Assembly (NCBI RefSeq): GCF_008807375.1
Contig: NZ_CP043311.1
Coordinates: forward strand, 214,501 to 278,500
Reading direction: 5' to 3'
Length of the DNA: 64,000 bases
DNA from: Pseudomonas lalkuanensis
GTDB lineage: Bacteria; Pseudomonadota; Gammaproteobacteria; Pseudomonadales; Pseudomonadaceae
Part shown: positions 38,173-49,663 of the stretch, piece by piece
How the letters are laid out: each line of letters starts with the position of its first letter
Position numbering within the stretch: the stretch's first letter is position 1
The notes under the pieces: model-generated
Database searches by the model: none
What the model saw: the letters and a program-made list of their open reading frames with translations, nothing else
What the model was told of the DNA's origin: nothing
Position numbers and translations under genes: made by a program

Positions 38173-38438
38173 GACGGTTTCCTGCGGCTGATCAGGTATC
38201 GATAAGAGTCTCATCGTGAGCGCGCAACATACCGGATGCAAACAGCAGATGGCCGTTCGGTCGGTGGTGGCCGGAAGGCGGGGCGGGGTCTCCGCTCGCT
38301 CGGCCGGGGCTCACTGGCCCGCCTGAGGATGGTTGGCGAGGAATCGCCCGATTCTACGCCGGGCCCGGCCGGCAGGGAAAGGCTGGCGGTCGGGCCGGCG
38401 CTGGGGCCGGCCCGGGTGCGGCAGGGCAGGATGCGCGC
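38173..38438. promoter_or_regulatory. Intergenic region between rlmI-type gene and ilvD
   Basis: It must hold the ilvD promoter (minus strand). Near the methyltransferase end, GGGCCGG (38392-38398) and CCGGCCC (38407-38413) form a hairpin with an 8-base loop that could end the methyltransferase transcript. No leader peptide rich in branched-chain codons was recognised. Confidence 0.4.
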
Positions 38439-39635
38439 TTAGCTGTTGGGCAGCAGGCGGCAGGTCAGGCTCTTGATGTAGCGGGTTTCGCTGATGGCCG
38501 GGTGCACCGGGTGGTCCGGACCCTGGCCGCCGCGCTCCAGCAGGATGATGTTGCGGTCCAGGTGGCGGGCGCTGCCCAGCAGGATGTTCTGCAGGTCGTC
38601 CTCCGGCAGGTGCATGGAGCAGGAGGCGCTGACCAGGATGCCGTCCTTGTTCAAGAGGCGCATGGCCTGCTCGTTCAGGCGGCGGTAGGCGGCCTCGCCG
38701 TTCTTCAGGTCCTTCTTGCGCTTGATGAAGGCTGGCGGGTCGGCGACCACCACGTCGAAGCGTTCTTCAGCGGCTTTCAGCTCTTTCAGGGCTTCGAAGA
38801 CATCGCCCTCCACGCAGGTGACCTGCTCGGCCACGCCGTTGAGGGTGGCGTTGCGCTCCACGCCGTCCAGGGCGAAGCCGGAGGCGTCGACGCAGAACAC
38901 TTCACTGGCGCCGAAGGCCGCGGCCTGCACGCCCCAGCCGCCGATGTAGCTGAACAGGTCGAGGACGCGCTTGCCCTTCACGTAGGGCGCCAGGCGTGCG
39001 CGGTTCATGCGGTGGTCGTAGAACCAGCCGGTCTTCTGGCCTTCCATCACCGGGGCTTCGAACTTCACGCCGTTCTCTTCCAGGGCGACCCACTCCGGCA
39101 CCACGCCGAATGCGGTGTCCACGTAGCGCTCCAGGCCTTCGGCGTCACGGGCGCTGGAATCGTTCTTCCAGAGCACGCCGCGCGGTTTGAGCACCTGCAC
39201 CAGGGCGTCGAGAACGGCATCCTTGTTGCGCTCCATGGCGGTGGAGGCCAGTTGCACCACCAGGTGGTCGCCGAAACGGTCCACCACCAGGCCCGGCAGC
39301 AGGTCGGAATCCCCATAGACCAGACGGTAGAACGGCTTGTCGAACAGGCGCTCGCGCAGGCTGAGGGCGACGTTGATGCGGTGCACCAGCAGGGACTTGT
39401 CCAGGGTGTGCTTGATGTCGCGGGACACCAGTCGCGCGCAGATCAGGTTGTTCGGGGAGAGGGCGACCACGCCCAGCGGCTTGCCGCCGGCGGCTTCGAG
39501 GATGGCCTGGTCACCGGGCTGGAAGAGGTTCAGCGGGGTGGCGACCACGTCCACTTCGTTGCTGTAGACCCACAGGTGGCCGGCGCGCAGGCGTCGATCG
39601 GCATTGGCTTTGAGGCGCAGGCTGGGCAGGGACAT
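38439..39635 (-). CDS. 23S rRNA cytosine-C5 methyltransferase, RlmI-like
   Basis: This is a 398-aa SAM-dependent RNA methyltransferase. An N-terminal PUA domain (LPSLRLKANADRRLRAGHLWVYSNEVD, to about residue 75) is followed by an EEHEE-like linker and a Rossmann methyltransferase: VLDLFSYIGGWGVQAAAFGASEVFCVDAS (SAM motif I), VVADPPAFIKRKKD (motif IV) and SCSMHLPEDD (catalytic Cys). This order is that of RlmI (m5C1962 of 23S rRNA). ATG 39635 is chosen; 45 upstream open codons have no similarity. It is divergent from the HDOD gene. Confidence 0.88.
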   Translation of the reverse strand: MSLPSLRLKANADRRLRAGHLWVYSNEVDVVATPLNLFQPGDQAILEAAGGKPLGVVALSPNNLICARLVSRDIKHTLDKSLLVHRINVALSLRERLFDKPFYRLVYGDSDLLPGLVVDRFGDHLVVQLASTAMERNKDAVLDALVQVLKPRGVLWKNDSSARDAEGLERYVDTAFGVVPEWVALEENGVKFEAPVMEGQKTGWFYDHRMNRARLAPYVKGKRVLDLFSYIGGWGVQAAAFGASEVFCVDASGFALDGVERNATLNGVAEQVTCVEGDVFEALKELKAAEERFDVVVADPPAFIKRKKDLKNGEAAYRRLNEQAMRLLNKDGILVSASCSMHLPEDDLQNILLGSARHLDRNIILLERGGQGPDHPVHPAISETRYIKSLTCRLLPNS

Positions 39636-39813
39636 GTGTCGCTCTCCGGAAAAAAGGCCGGGATTATAACCCAGGCAATACCCGCTCCGGAGGCCACCCG
39701 GCGGCGTCGGCGGCCACTTGGCACGACAGTCGGAAAATGGCCGGAAATCCCGAGCAAGTGATTGGTGCAACCGGGTAGACTGTCGATTCGGTCAAACTTC
39801 CCACTCGTCCCCC

Positions 39814-40680
39814 ATGGCTCAAGAACTTTCCGCAGATCAGATCCGTCAGGTCCTGCAGGGCATCAGCGTGCCGCCGCAGCCGCAGATCATGGTCGACCTG
39901 CAATTGGAGCAGGTCATGCCCAGCCCCGACCTGAAGTCCATCGCCCGACTGATCAGCCAGGACCCGGGCCTGTCCGGTGCGTTGCTGAAGATCGTCAATT
40001 CGCCGTTCTTCGGCCTGGCCAACCGCATCGCCTCGATCCAGCAGGCGGTGAACCTGCTGGGCTGCAACACGGTGATCAACCTGATCAACGCGCAGTCGAT
40101 CAAGGGCGAGATGAGCGACGAGACCATCCTCACCCTGAACCGCTTCTGGGACACCGCCCAGGACGTGGCCATGACCTGCCTGACCCTGGCCAAGCGCATC
40201 GGCTACCAGTCCGCCGACGAAGCCTACGCCCTTGGCCTGTTTCACAATTGCGGCATCCCGCTGATGCTCAAGCGCTTCCCCGACTACATGACGGTGCTGG
40301 AAGAGGCCTATGCCAGCGCGGGCCCGGAACGCCGTGTGGTGGACACCGAAAACCGCCTGCTGAATACCAACCATGCGGTGGTCGGCTACTTCACCGCGCG
40401 TTCCTGGCGCCTGCCGGAGCATCTCTGCGAGGCCATCGCCAACCACCACAACGCCTCGTCCATCTTCAGCGACGACTCCGGTCGCGACGCCCAGCTCAAG
40501 ACCCTGCTGGCGATCCTCAAGATGGCCGAGCACATCTGTGCTTCGCATCTGGTGCTGGGTAACCAGGCCGAGGACTACGAGTGGATGAGCATCCGTAGCC
40601 AGGTACTGGACTACGTGGGGCTCTCGGAGTACGACTTCGAAAACCTCAAGGAAAGTATTCGTGAACTCGGCACGAGCTGA
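39814..40680 (+). CDS. HDOD-domain signalling protein
   Basis: This is a 288-aa protein consisting almost wholly of one HDOD domain (about residues 15-215), a catalytically dead relative of HD phosphohydrolases: [50 protein letters not shown] is the conserved start, and [10 protein letters not shown] replaces the active HD pair. Such proteins act as signal-transduction scaffolds, often in motility or surface behaviour; target unknown. ATG 39814 follows a weak site. mutM begins 14 bases after its stop, suggesting co-transcription. Confidence 0.87.
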   Translation: MAQELSADQIRQVLQGISVPPQPQIMVDLQLEQVMPSPDLKSIARLISQDPGLSGALLKIVNSPFFGLANRIASIQQAVNLLGCNTVINLINAQSIKGEMSDETILTLNRFWDTAQDVAMTCLTLAKRIGYQSADEAYALGLFHNCGIPLMLKRFPDYMTVLEEAYASAGPERRVVDTENRLLNTNHAVVGYFTARSWRLPEHLCEAIANHHNASSIFSDDSGRDAQLKTLLAILKMAEHICASHLVLGNQAEDYEWMSIRSQVLDYVGLSEYDFENLKESIRELGTS

Positions 40681-40694
40681 GTACCGAGAAACCG

Positions 40695-41507
40695 ATGCCT
40701 GAATTACCTGAAGTCGAAACCACCCGCCGCGGCATCGCGCCTTTCCTCGAAGGCCAGCGCGTCCGCCGGGTGATCGTGCGTGAACGCCGCCTTCGCTGGC
40801 CGATTCCCGAGGACCTGGACGTTCGCCTGTCCGGCCAGCGCATCCTGCATGTGGGGCGCCGCGCCAAGTACCTGTTGCTGCAGGCCGAAGCCGGGACGCT
40901 GATCAGCCACCTCGGCATGTCCGGCAGCCTGCGCCTGGTGGAGGCCGGGCTGGCCGTGGCCAAGCACGAGCATGTGGATATCGAGCTGGAGTCGGGGATG
41001 GCCCTGCGCTACACCGATCCGCGCCGCTTCGGCGCCCTGCTGTGGAGCGACGATCCGCTGAACCACGAGCTGCTGCGCCACCTGGGGCCCGAGCCGCTGA
41101 CCGACCTGTTCGACGGCGAGCGCCTGTTCCAGCTCTCCCGCGGCCGCAGCATGGCGGTGAAGCCCTTCATCATGGACAACGCCGTGGTAGTGGGTGTCGG
41201 CAACATCTACGCCAGCGAGGCGCTGTTCGCCGCCGGCATCGACCCGCGCCGCGAAGCCGGCTCCATTTCCCGTGCGCGCTACCTGAAGCTGGCCGAGGAG
41301 ATCAAACGCATCCTCGCCCAGGCCATCGAATGCGGCGGCACCACCCTGCGCGACTTCGTCGGCGGCGACGGTAAACCTGGCTACTTCCAGCAGGAACTCT
41401 GGGTCTACGGCCGCGCAGGCGAGTTCTGCAAGCAGTGCGGTTCGACCCTGCGGGAAATTCGTCTCGGCCAACGTGCCAGCGTCTATTGTCCGCGCTGCCA
41501 ACGCTGA
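40695..41507 (+). CDS. mutM: Formamidopyrimidine-DNA glycosylase MutM
   Basis: This is a base-excision enzyme for 8-oxoguanine and formamidopyrimidine (270 aa). The catalytic Pro2-Glu3 start [14 protein letters not shown] is intact; [13 protein letters not shown] is the H2TH region and [25 protein letters not shown] the C-terminal zinc finger. The zinc finger sits at the very end as expected. It follows the HDOD gene closely. Confidence 0.97.
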   Translation: MPELPEVETTRRGIAPFLEGQRVRRVIVRERRLRWPIPEDLDVRLSGQRILHVGRRAKYLLLQAEAGTLISHLGMSGSLRLVEAGLAVAKHEHVDIELESGMALRYTDPRRFGALLWSDDPLNHELLRHLGPEPLTDLFDGERLFQLSRGRSMAVKPFIMDNAVVVGVGNIYASEALFAAGIDPRREAGSISRARYLKLAEEIKRILAQAIECGGTTLRDFVGGDGKPGYFQQELWVYGRAGEFCKQCGSTLREIRLGQRASVYCPRCQR

Positions 41508-41513
41508 TCCCCC

Positions 41514-41535
41514 GCCGAGTCGCCAGACTCGGCGC
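41514..41535 (+). other. 9-bp hairpin after mutM
   Basis: CGCCGAGTC (41514-41522), GCCA, GACTCGGCG (41527-41535), just past the mutM stop. No T run; possible mRNA end or attenuator before the acyltransferase gene. Confidence 0.55.
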
Positions 41536-41569
41536 CGAGCATTTCCAGAACAAGAAAGAAGTCTGTCCT

Positions 41570-42148
41570 ATGTACGGTAACTACCTGCCCCCCAATCCCT
41601 TTGCCGAGGCTGTCGGCCATGGCGTGCTGCGCCTGATGGGCTGGCGCATCGAAGGGCGCCTGCCTCCCCTCGACAAGTTCGTGGTGATCGGCGCCCACCA
41701 CACGTCCAACTGGGACTTCGTGCTGTTCCTCGCGGTGAAGTTCGTGCTGCGCCTGAACGCCCGCTGGTTCGGCAAGCACACCATCTTCCGCTGGCCATTC
41801 GCCGGGTTGATGCAGCGCTGGGGGGGCGTGCCGATCCATCGCCACCTGAAGCTGAACATGGTGGAACAGGCCGTGGAACGCTTCCGCGAGAGCCGCGAGT
41901 TCATGCTGGTGATCTCGCCCGAAGGCACCCGCAAGCGCGTGGAGCGCTGGAAGATGGGCTTCTACCACATCGCCCGTGGCGCCGATGTGCCGGTGGTTCC
42001 GGCGGCCCTGGACTACGTCAATCGCCGGGTGGTGATCGGCCAGCCGTTCTACACCACTGGCGACGAACAGGCCGACTTGCAGCAGTTACTGGCCTTCTAC
42101 CGGCCCTATGTACCGAAAAAACCCGACTACGCTTTCAATGGCGATTGA
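41570..42148 (+). CDS. PlsC-like lysophospholipid/1-acylglycerol-phosphate acyltransferase
   Basis: This is a 192-aa acyltransferase. The catalytic HX4D motif is HTSNWD, and SPEGTRKRVERWKMGFYHIA supplies the glycerophosphate-binding block; PVVPAALDY is the fourth block. It lacks long membrane spans, so is probably peripheral on the inner membrane. The start MYGNYLPPNPFAEAVGHG at 41570 is the first Met with correct alignment. True acceptor is unknown; such short PlsC-like proteins are often not the main PlsC. Confidence 0.83.
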   Translation: MYGNYLPPNPFAEAVGHGVLRLMGWRIEGRLPPLDKFVVIGAHHTSNWDFVLFLAVKFVLRLNARWFGKHTIFRWPFAGLMQRWGGVPIHRHLKLNMVEQAVERFRESREFMLVISPEGTRKRVERWKMGFYHIARGADVPVVPAALDYVNRRVVIGQPFYTTGDEQADLQQLLAFYRPYVPKKPDYAFNGD

Positions 42149-42220
42149 AGGCCGTCACGCTGCCAATGTGCCATGCGCTGTTATAGTTTTTCGTACACCA
42201 CTATCTGAAGGATCGCCCGT

Positions 42221-42559
42221 ATGAACCTGCTCCGCACAACCGCTGCTGTCCTGGCGCTGACCACTGGCCTGCTGGCGCTGCCGGCTAACGCGGAAGTGGT
42301 ACAGGAAAATACCAGCGGTGACCCCATGTACTCCGTCAACGCTCCCAGCGGCTACAGCATGGCCGGCGACATCCTGATCGCCCGCCCGTTGCTGATCGGC
42401 GCCACGGTGATCGGTGCGGGTCTGTTCATCGTCAGCCTGCCGTTCTCCGCCCTGGGCGGCAATGTCGGTGATGCCGCCAATGCGCTGGTTGTGGAGCCGG
42501 GCAGGGAGGCCTTCGTGCGCTGCCTGGGCTGCACCATGAACGGTTACAAGGAAGACTGA
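42221..42559 (+). CDS. Small exported/membrane hypothetical protein
   Basis: I do not recognise a function for this 112-aa protein. A signal peptide ([24 protein letters not shown]) is followed by a short polar stretch and one strongly hydrophobic segment ([24 protein letters not shown], about 61-84), then [23 protein letters not shown] with a C-x2-C pair at the end. It is probably anchored in the inner membrane facing the periplasm. AAGGA stands 8 bases before the ATG. Close relatives occur across pseudomonads (memory). Its own terminator follows. Confidence 0.75.
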   Translation: MNLLRTTAAVLALTTGLLALPANAEVVQENTSGDPMYSVNAPSGYSMAGDILIARPLLIGATVIGAGLFIVSLPFSALGGNVGDAANALVVEPGREAFVRCLGCTMNGYKED

Positions 42560-42580
42560 TCCCTTCCTTCGGCTCCATCG

Positions 42581-42610
42581 CGACGGCCCCTTATCGGGGC
42601 CGTCGGCGTT
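42581..42610 (+). terminator. Terminator after the small exported protein gene
   Basis: CGACGGCCCC (42581-42590), TTATC, GGGGCCGTCG (42596-42605), then GCGTTTTC. Good stem with a short T run. Confidence 0.75.
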
Positions 42611-42688
42611 TTCGGGGCGTGCGCGGGTTGCCCTCCGGCCATCGCATCGGTTAATAGCTGGGCCTTGCCTGGTGAAGGAATACCGCCC

Positions 42689-44539
42689 GTGAAGCACTAC
42701 TCCCGCATTGTTCTGCTGATCCTGGCCGCCGTCGGGCTGGCCTTGAGCTTCTGGTTCAGTTCCGGCTGGCTCGAGCTGTGCGCGGGGCTCGCGCTGTTCC
42801 TGTTCGGCATGCAGTGCCTGGAGGAGGGGCTGCGCCAGCTGGCCGGCGGCAAGCTGGAGCAGTTGCTGGCGCGCAGCACCGCCACCTCCTTCAAGGGGCT
42901 GATGTTCGGCATTGGCGGCACGTTGCTGCTGCAGTCCAGCACGCTGGTTTCTCTGCTCACCATCGCCTTCATCAGCGCCGGGCTGATCCAGCTGGCCGGC
43001 GGCATCGCCATCCTCTTCGGCGCCAACCTGGGCGCCACCAGCGGTATCTGGTTGCTGGCGCTGGCCGGGCAGAATCTCAGCCTCAGCCCGCTGGCCTTGC
43101 CCCTGCTGGTGTTTGGTGTGCTGGGTGGCTTCCTGGGCGAGAAGAGCAAGGCCGCGGGGCGCATCGTCCTCGGCATCGCCTTCATTTTCCTCGGCATCGA
43201 CCAGATCAAGGAGGGCTTCGCCAGTTTCGGCGACGGGCTCGATCTCACTGCGTACCAGGCCGACGGGCTGATGGGCAGCCTGCTGTTCGCATTGATTGGC
43301 CTGCTGGTCACGGTGGTGCTGCAGTCCAGCCATGCCACCCTGATGCTGACCCTGGCGGCGCTGGCCGGTGGACAGCTGGACCTCGCCCAGGGCTTCGCCA
43401 TCGCCATTGGTTCCAATGTCGGCAGCAGCGTAACCACCGCTTTCGTCGGCTCCCTCGGCGGCAACCGCAGTGGGCAGCGGCTGGCGCTGGCCCATGTGCT
43501 GTTCAACGTGGTCACCTGCAGCCTGGCTTTCATCCTGCTGGGGCCATTGAGCTGGCTGGTCGATCGGATCGCCGACCTCACTGGATTGGGCGACAACGAG
43601 CTGATCCAGCTGGCCATGTTCCACAGCCTGATCAACGCCATGGGCGTGCTGCTGTTCTGGCCGCTGCAGGAGCGCCTTGCCCGGTGGCTGGTGCGCTGGC
43701 TGCCGGAGCGCGAAGAGCCCCAGGTACTGATCACCGAGCTGGCCGCCGGGCCGGAAGAACCCCAGCGCACCCGGGCGCGCTACCTCAGCGAGCGTGCCCT
43801 GGATTCGGTGGACGCCGCGGCCAGTGCCGTGGTGCGCGAGCTGCACCACCTCGGCCGGCTGAGCCTGGAGGTGATCTGCCATGCGCTCTACCTGCCGGTG
43901 GACCAGCTGGCCAAGGCCCAGGGTGACGAGCGCCTGCTGCACGCACGGCCGGAGCGCTATCACCTGGATGCCGAAGCGCTCTACCAGCGGCATATCAAGG
44001 GTGTGTACGGCGACCTGCTGAGCTTCATGGGGCGGCTCGACCTGCCGCTGGACGAGGCGCACCAGCAGTTCTGGGTCAGTTGCCAGCTGGCCGCGCTGCA
44101 ACTGGTGGACGCGGTGAAGGATGCCAAGCACCTGCAGAAGAACCTCGGGCGTTTCCTGGACCAGGAGCCGTCGCCCATCCGCGAGGCCTACGTGGACCTG
44201 CGCCGTCATCTGCTGGCGATGCTCCACGAATTACGCGAGCTGGGCCGCTCCGATCTCCCGGAAGAGGCCTGGAACGAGCGCCTGCGCTGGCTGGACGAAA
44301 AGGCGGCAACTTTCGACGGCACCTTCCGCACCCGCCTGTTCAATTCCATACGCAGCACCGAGCTGGATGGCCTGCAGACCAGCTCGCTGATGAACGACCT
44401 GGGCTACGCCAGCCGGATTTTCCAGAGCCTGCGCAACGTGCTGATGCTGGGTGAGGGGGAGTTGCTGTTCCGCGAGCTGCGGCGGCTGGAGCAGGACGAA
44501 GAGTCGCTGATAGTGCTGGAAGGAGAACGGCCGTCCTGA
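42689..44539 (+). CDS. Na/Pi cotransporter family protein with C-terminal PhoU-like domain
   Basis: This is a 616-aa membrane protein. Two inverted Na-Pi cotransport repeats each carry the QSS motif: LLLQSSTLVSLLTIAFISAG and VVLQSSHATLMLTLAALAGG. From about residue 360 onward the protein is helical and PhoU-like (SERALDSVDAAASAVVRELHHLGRLSLEVICHALY). I use GTG 42689 with GAAGGA 9 bases upstream; a TTG frame start earlier lacks a ribosome site. The family transports phosphate with sodium or regulates phosphate status; direct substrate unproven. Confidence 0.87.
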   Translation: MKHYSRIVLLILAAVGLALSFWFSSGWLELCAGLALFLFGMQCLEEGLRQLAGGKLEQLLARSTATSFKGLMFGIGGTLLLQSSTLVSLLTIAFISAGLIQLAGGIAILFGANLGATSGIWLLALAGQNLSLSPLALPLLVFGVLGGFLGEKSKAAGRIVLGIAFIFLGIDQIKEGFASFGDGLDLTAYQADGLMGSLLFALIGLLVTVVLQSSHATLMLTLAALAGGQLDLAQGFAIAIGSNVGSSVTTAFVGSLGGNRSGQRLALAHVLFNVVTCSLAFILLGPLSWLVDRIADLTGLGDNELIQLAMFHSLINAMGVLLFWPLQERLARWLVRWLPEREEPQVLITELAAGPEEPQRTRARYLSERALDSVDAAASAVVRELHHLGRLSLEVICHALYLPVDQLAKAQGDERLLHARPERYHLDAEALYQRHIKGVYGDLLSFMGRLDLPLDEAHQQFWVSCQLAALQLVDAVKDAKHLQKNLGRFLDQEPSPIREAYVDLRRHLLAMLHELRELGRSDLPEEAWNERLRWLDEKAATFDGTFRTRLFNSIRSTELDGLQTSSLMNDLGYASRIFQSLRNVLMLGEGELLFRELRRLEQDEESLIVLEGERPS

Positions 44540-44554
44540 AGTGCGGCCCCATCA

Positions 44555-44647
44555 TTGTGGGCGCGAATTCATGCGCGATGCGGACCTTGTGCTGGCTTGC
44601 GGACGACGGGACGCTGGGGTGGCCCTTCGCGAATGAATTCGCTCCTA
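44555..44647. repeat. REPIN-like element (copy 6)
   Basis: TTGTGGGCGCGAATTCATGCGCGA (44555-44578) and TTCGCGAATGAATTCGCTCCTAC (44625-44647) form degenerate inverted arms about 46 bases apart. The right end overlaps the ggt stop codon. It sits between convergent Na/Pi and ggt genes. Confidence 0.7.
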
Positions 44648-46348
44648 CTTCAGTTTTTCGATTTCGAGGATTTCGGACAGGCCCAGGCCGCGCGGGTCGC
44701 TGGCGGCTTCGAGGCTGCCCTTGGCCTTGTTCCAGAACAGCACCTGCTGGTTGCCGTAATTGCGTGACAGCGGCTTGAGGCTGTAGCCGCGCGCCTGCAG
44801 TTCCGCGCTTTCGCTGCTGCTGAAGGCGCCGGGCTCGTGCTCGATCTGGTCCGGCAGGTACTGGTGGTGATAACGCGCCACCGCGGGCCAGCGGCTCACC
44901 GGCTGGCCATCCAGGTACTCCAGCACCGACAGCAGCACCATGCTCGGAATCCGACTGCCGCCCGGAGTGCCGAAGGCGGTGAACTCCTGCTCGCTCTCGA
45001 TGAAGGTGGGGCTCATCGACGACAGCGGGCGCTTGCCCGAGCCCACGGCATTCGCCTGGCTGGCGGCGAGGCCATAGGCATTCGCGCCTTCAGGGTTGGC
45101 GGCGAAGTCGTCCATCTCGTCGTTCAGCAGGACGCCGGTGCCGGGCACGGTGAAGGCGGCGCCGAAGGGCAGGTTGATGGACAGGGTGGCGGCCACGGCA
45201 TTGCCGTCCTTGTCGATTACCGCGAAATGGGTGGTGTGGTCGCCTTCGTGCAAGGGTGGCGACGGCGGCAGGCTGCTGCTGGGCGTGGCGCGGCGGGCGT
45301 CGATGCCGGATGCGAGTTTCTTCAGGTAGGCGGCGTCGAGCAGTCTGGCCTGGGGAATCGCGACGAAGTCCGGATCGCCCAGCAGGCCCCGGTCGCGATA
45401 GGCGCGGCGCAGCACTTCCACGACGTAGTGAGTGCGCTGCACGCGGTCGGACTTGCGCCAGGGCAGCTCCTGCAACATCGCCAGGCTCTGGGCAAGTGCA
45501 ATGCCGCCGGCCGAGGGCGGCGGGGCACCGATCAGCTCACGGCCATCGGCGAGGGGGAAGCGGATCGGCTGTCGCTCCACGGTCTTGTAGTCGGCCAGGT
45601 CGCGCAGGCTCCAGATGCCGCCGGCGGCATTGACGCCCTGAACCAGTTTTTCCGCGGTGGGGCCACTGTAGAAACCGGCTTTGCCGTAGCGGGCCATGCG
45701 TTCCAGGGTGTTGGCCAGCTCCGGTTGGCGCAGCAGGCTGAATTCTTCTGGCACCTCGCCCTTGTGGTCGAGGAACAGGCGTGCGGTCTCGTGGTCGTCA
45801 CGCATGGACGACAGGCGCCAGGAGGCGCGCTCACGGTAGATGCGATCCACCGAAATGCCGTCGCGGGCCAGGCGGATTGCCGGGGTCAGGCTGTCGGCCA
45901 GTGGCAGTCGGCCATAACGGCTGGCGAGATCCGCCAGGGCTGCCGGCAAGCCAGGGATAGCAGCGGCCAGAGGTCCATCCAGGGAGAGGGCCGGGTCGAC
46001 CTTGCCGTCACGTACGTAGAGGCGCGGATGGGCGGCAAGCGGCGCGCGTTCACGGGCGTCGAGGAAGCGGTAGGCGGGCTTCTCGCCAGCCTGGCGAAGC
46101 AGGAAGAAACCGCCGCCGCCCAGGCCGGACCCATAAGGCTCGGCAACGGCAAGGGCCGCGCTGATGGCCACCGCAGCGTCGAAGGCGTTGCCGCCCTGGG
46201 CCAGGGTTTCCAGGCCGGCCACGGTGGCCGAAGGGTGGGGCGTGGCGATCGCCGCGCGGCCCGGCTGGGCGGCCTGCACGGCGCCCGCGAGCAGAAGCAG
46301 CGTGGCGAGCAGTGCGCCGCGGTAGGCGCCGCGTACCGGGCGGCCCAC
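44645..46348 (-). CDS. ggt: Gamma-glutamyltranspeptidase Ggt
   Basis: This is a periplasmic Ntn-hydrolase that cleaves glutathione and other gamma-glutamyl compounds (567 aa). A signal peptide (GALLATLLLLAGAVQAAQ) is followed by the large subunit; autocleavage should occur before Thr372 in DHTTHFAVIDKDGNAVAAT, giving the catalytic Thr. Downstream LSSMSPTFIE and FGTPGGSRIPSMVL hold the gamma-glutamyl-binding and glycine-loop residues. The start is a GTG 3 bases after the ferredoxin stop, so translation is coupled to fdx. The same gene order occurs in PAO1 as I recall. Confidence 0.92.
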   Translation of the reverse strand: MGRPVRGAYRGALLATLLLLAGAVQAAQPGRAAIATPHPSATVAGLETLAQGGNAFDAAVAISAALAVAEPYGSGLGGGGFFLLRQAGEKPAYRFLDARERAPLAAHPRLYVRDGKVDPALSLDGPLAAAIPGLPAALADLASRYGRLPLADSLTPAIRLARDGISVDRIYRERASWRLSSMRDDHETARLFLDHKGEVPEEFSLLRQPELANTLERMARYGKAGFYSGPTAEKLVQGVNAAGGIWSLRDLADYKTVERQPIRFPLADGRELIGAPPPSAGGIALAQSLAMLQELPWRKSDRVQRTHYVVEVLRRAYRDRGLLGDPDFVAIPQARLLDAAYLKKLASGIDARRATPSSSLPPSPPLHEGDHTTHFAVIDKDGNAVAATLSINLPFGAAFTVPGTGVLLNDEMDDFAANPEGANAYGLAASQANAVGSGKRPLSSMSPTFIESEQEFTAFGTPGGSRIPSMVLLSVLEYLDGQPVSRWPAVARYHHQYLPDQIEHEPGAFSSSESAELQARGYSLKPLSRNYGNQQVLFWNKAKGSLEAASDPRGLGLSEILEIEKLK

Positions 46349-46351
46349 GGG

Positions 46352-49036
<2,685 letters not shown>

Positions 49037-49089
49037 TTCAGGGTCTCGGGCGAGTTCTTGTCGTTATTCGATGGAGTGCGCGGGCGCCG

Positions 49090-49635
49090 TCAGACGGTGG
49101 GCGGGCCCGGGTAGCCGCAATGAGCCCAGGATTCCGGGCGGCCATACCAGGCCATCATCACCAGTTGCAGCAGGGAGGCGTGGCCCATTTTCAGGAGGCC
49201 GATGGAGCTGTGCTCCCAGCGCGAGAGGAATTCGCGGATGTCCTGGGTGCCGGCCTTGTCCCAGCTGCCCCAGATGCCGGTCAGCGGACCACGGGTGATC
49301 GGCAGGGCGAGCACGTCGAACAGCTGCAGGGTCAGCTTGAGCATTTCCGGCGACAGGCGGTGCAGGGCGTAGTCCAGGCTCTGCAGGGTGCCGTCCACGG
49401 CGGCGGCCATCTCCCCGGCGGGTACGGCGCCTTCCAGCATCACCGGTACCAGGGCCCTGAGGAAGGGCATGTCGGACTGGCGCAGCGCCGCGAAGCCGCC
49501 GGCGGGCACGCTGGTCGAACAGCCGCTGAGGCTGGCGGTCACGCCGACGGTGGCGAGGAAGGCCGAGCCGAACAGGCCGACCTTGAGCAGGTTGCGCCGG
49601 GAAAGCCGCGGTGCCTCGAGGGTGGTATCGCTCAT
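49090..49635 (-). CDS. Tat-exported lipoprotein-like small subunit paired with the GMC oxidoreductase
   Basis: This is a 181-aa protein with a twin-arginine leader: Arg13-Arg14 in LSRRNLLKVG, hydrophobic stretch to residue 35, then a lipobox LSGC with Cys39. No heme (CxxCH) motif or Fe-S cysteines appear. The mature part is helical. It resembles in logic the small third subunit of gluconate 2-dehydrogenase, which carries the Tat signal for its GMC partner (family knowledge). The gene lies 53 bases before the GMC gene and 28 bases after the aldehyde dehydrogenase. ATG 49635. Confidence 0.8.
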   Translation of the reverse strand: MSDTTLEAPRLSRRNLLKVGLFGSAFLATVGVTASLSGCSTSVPAGGFAALRQSDMPFLRALVPVMLEGAVPAGEMAAAVDGTLQSLDYALHRLSPEMLKLTLQLFDVLALPITRGPLTGIWGSWDKAGTQDIREFLSRWEHSSIGLLKMGHASLLQLVMMAWYGRPESWAHCGYPGPPTV

Positions 49636-49663
49636 TCTTGTTATCTGCCTGCGCAAGCCCGGA

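Noticed and set aside
36178..38205. A 675-codon plus-strand open frame opposite ilvD
   Set aside because: IlvD motifs on the minus strand are unmistakable; the plus-strand frame is a codon-bias shadow.
42155..44227. A 690-codon minus-strand open frame opposite the Na/Pi cotransporter gene
   Set aside because: It overlaps a clear membrane transporter with paired QSS motifs; the antisense product is low-complexity Gln/Gly/Ala.
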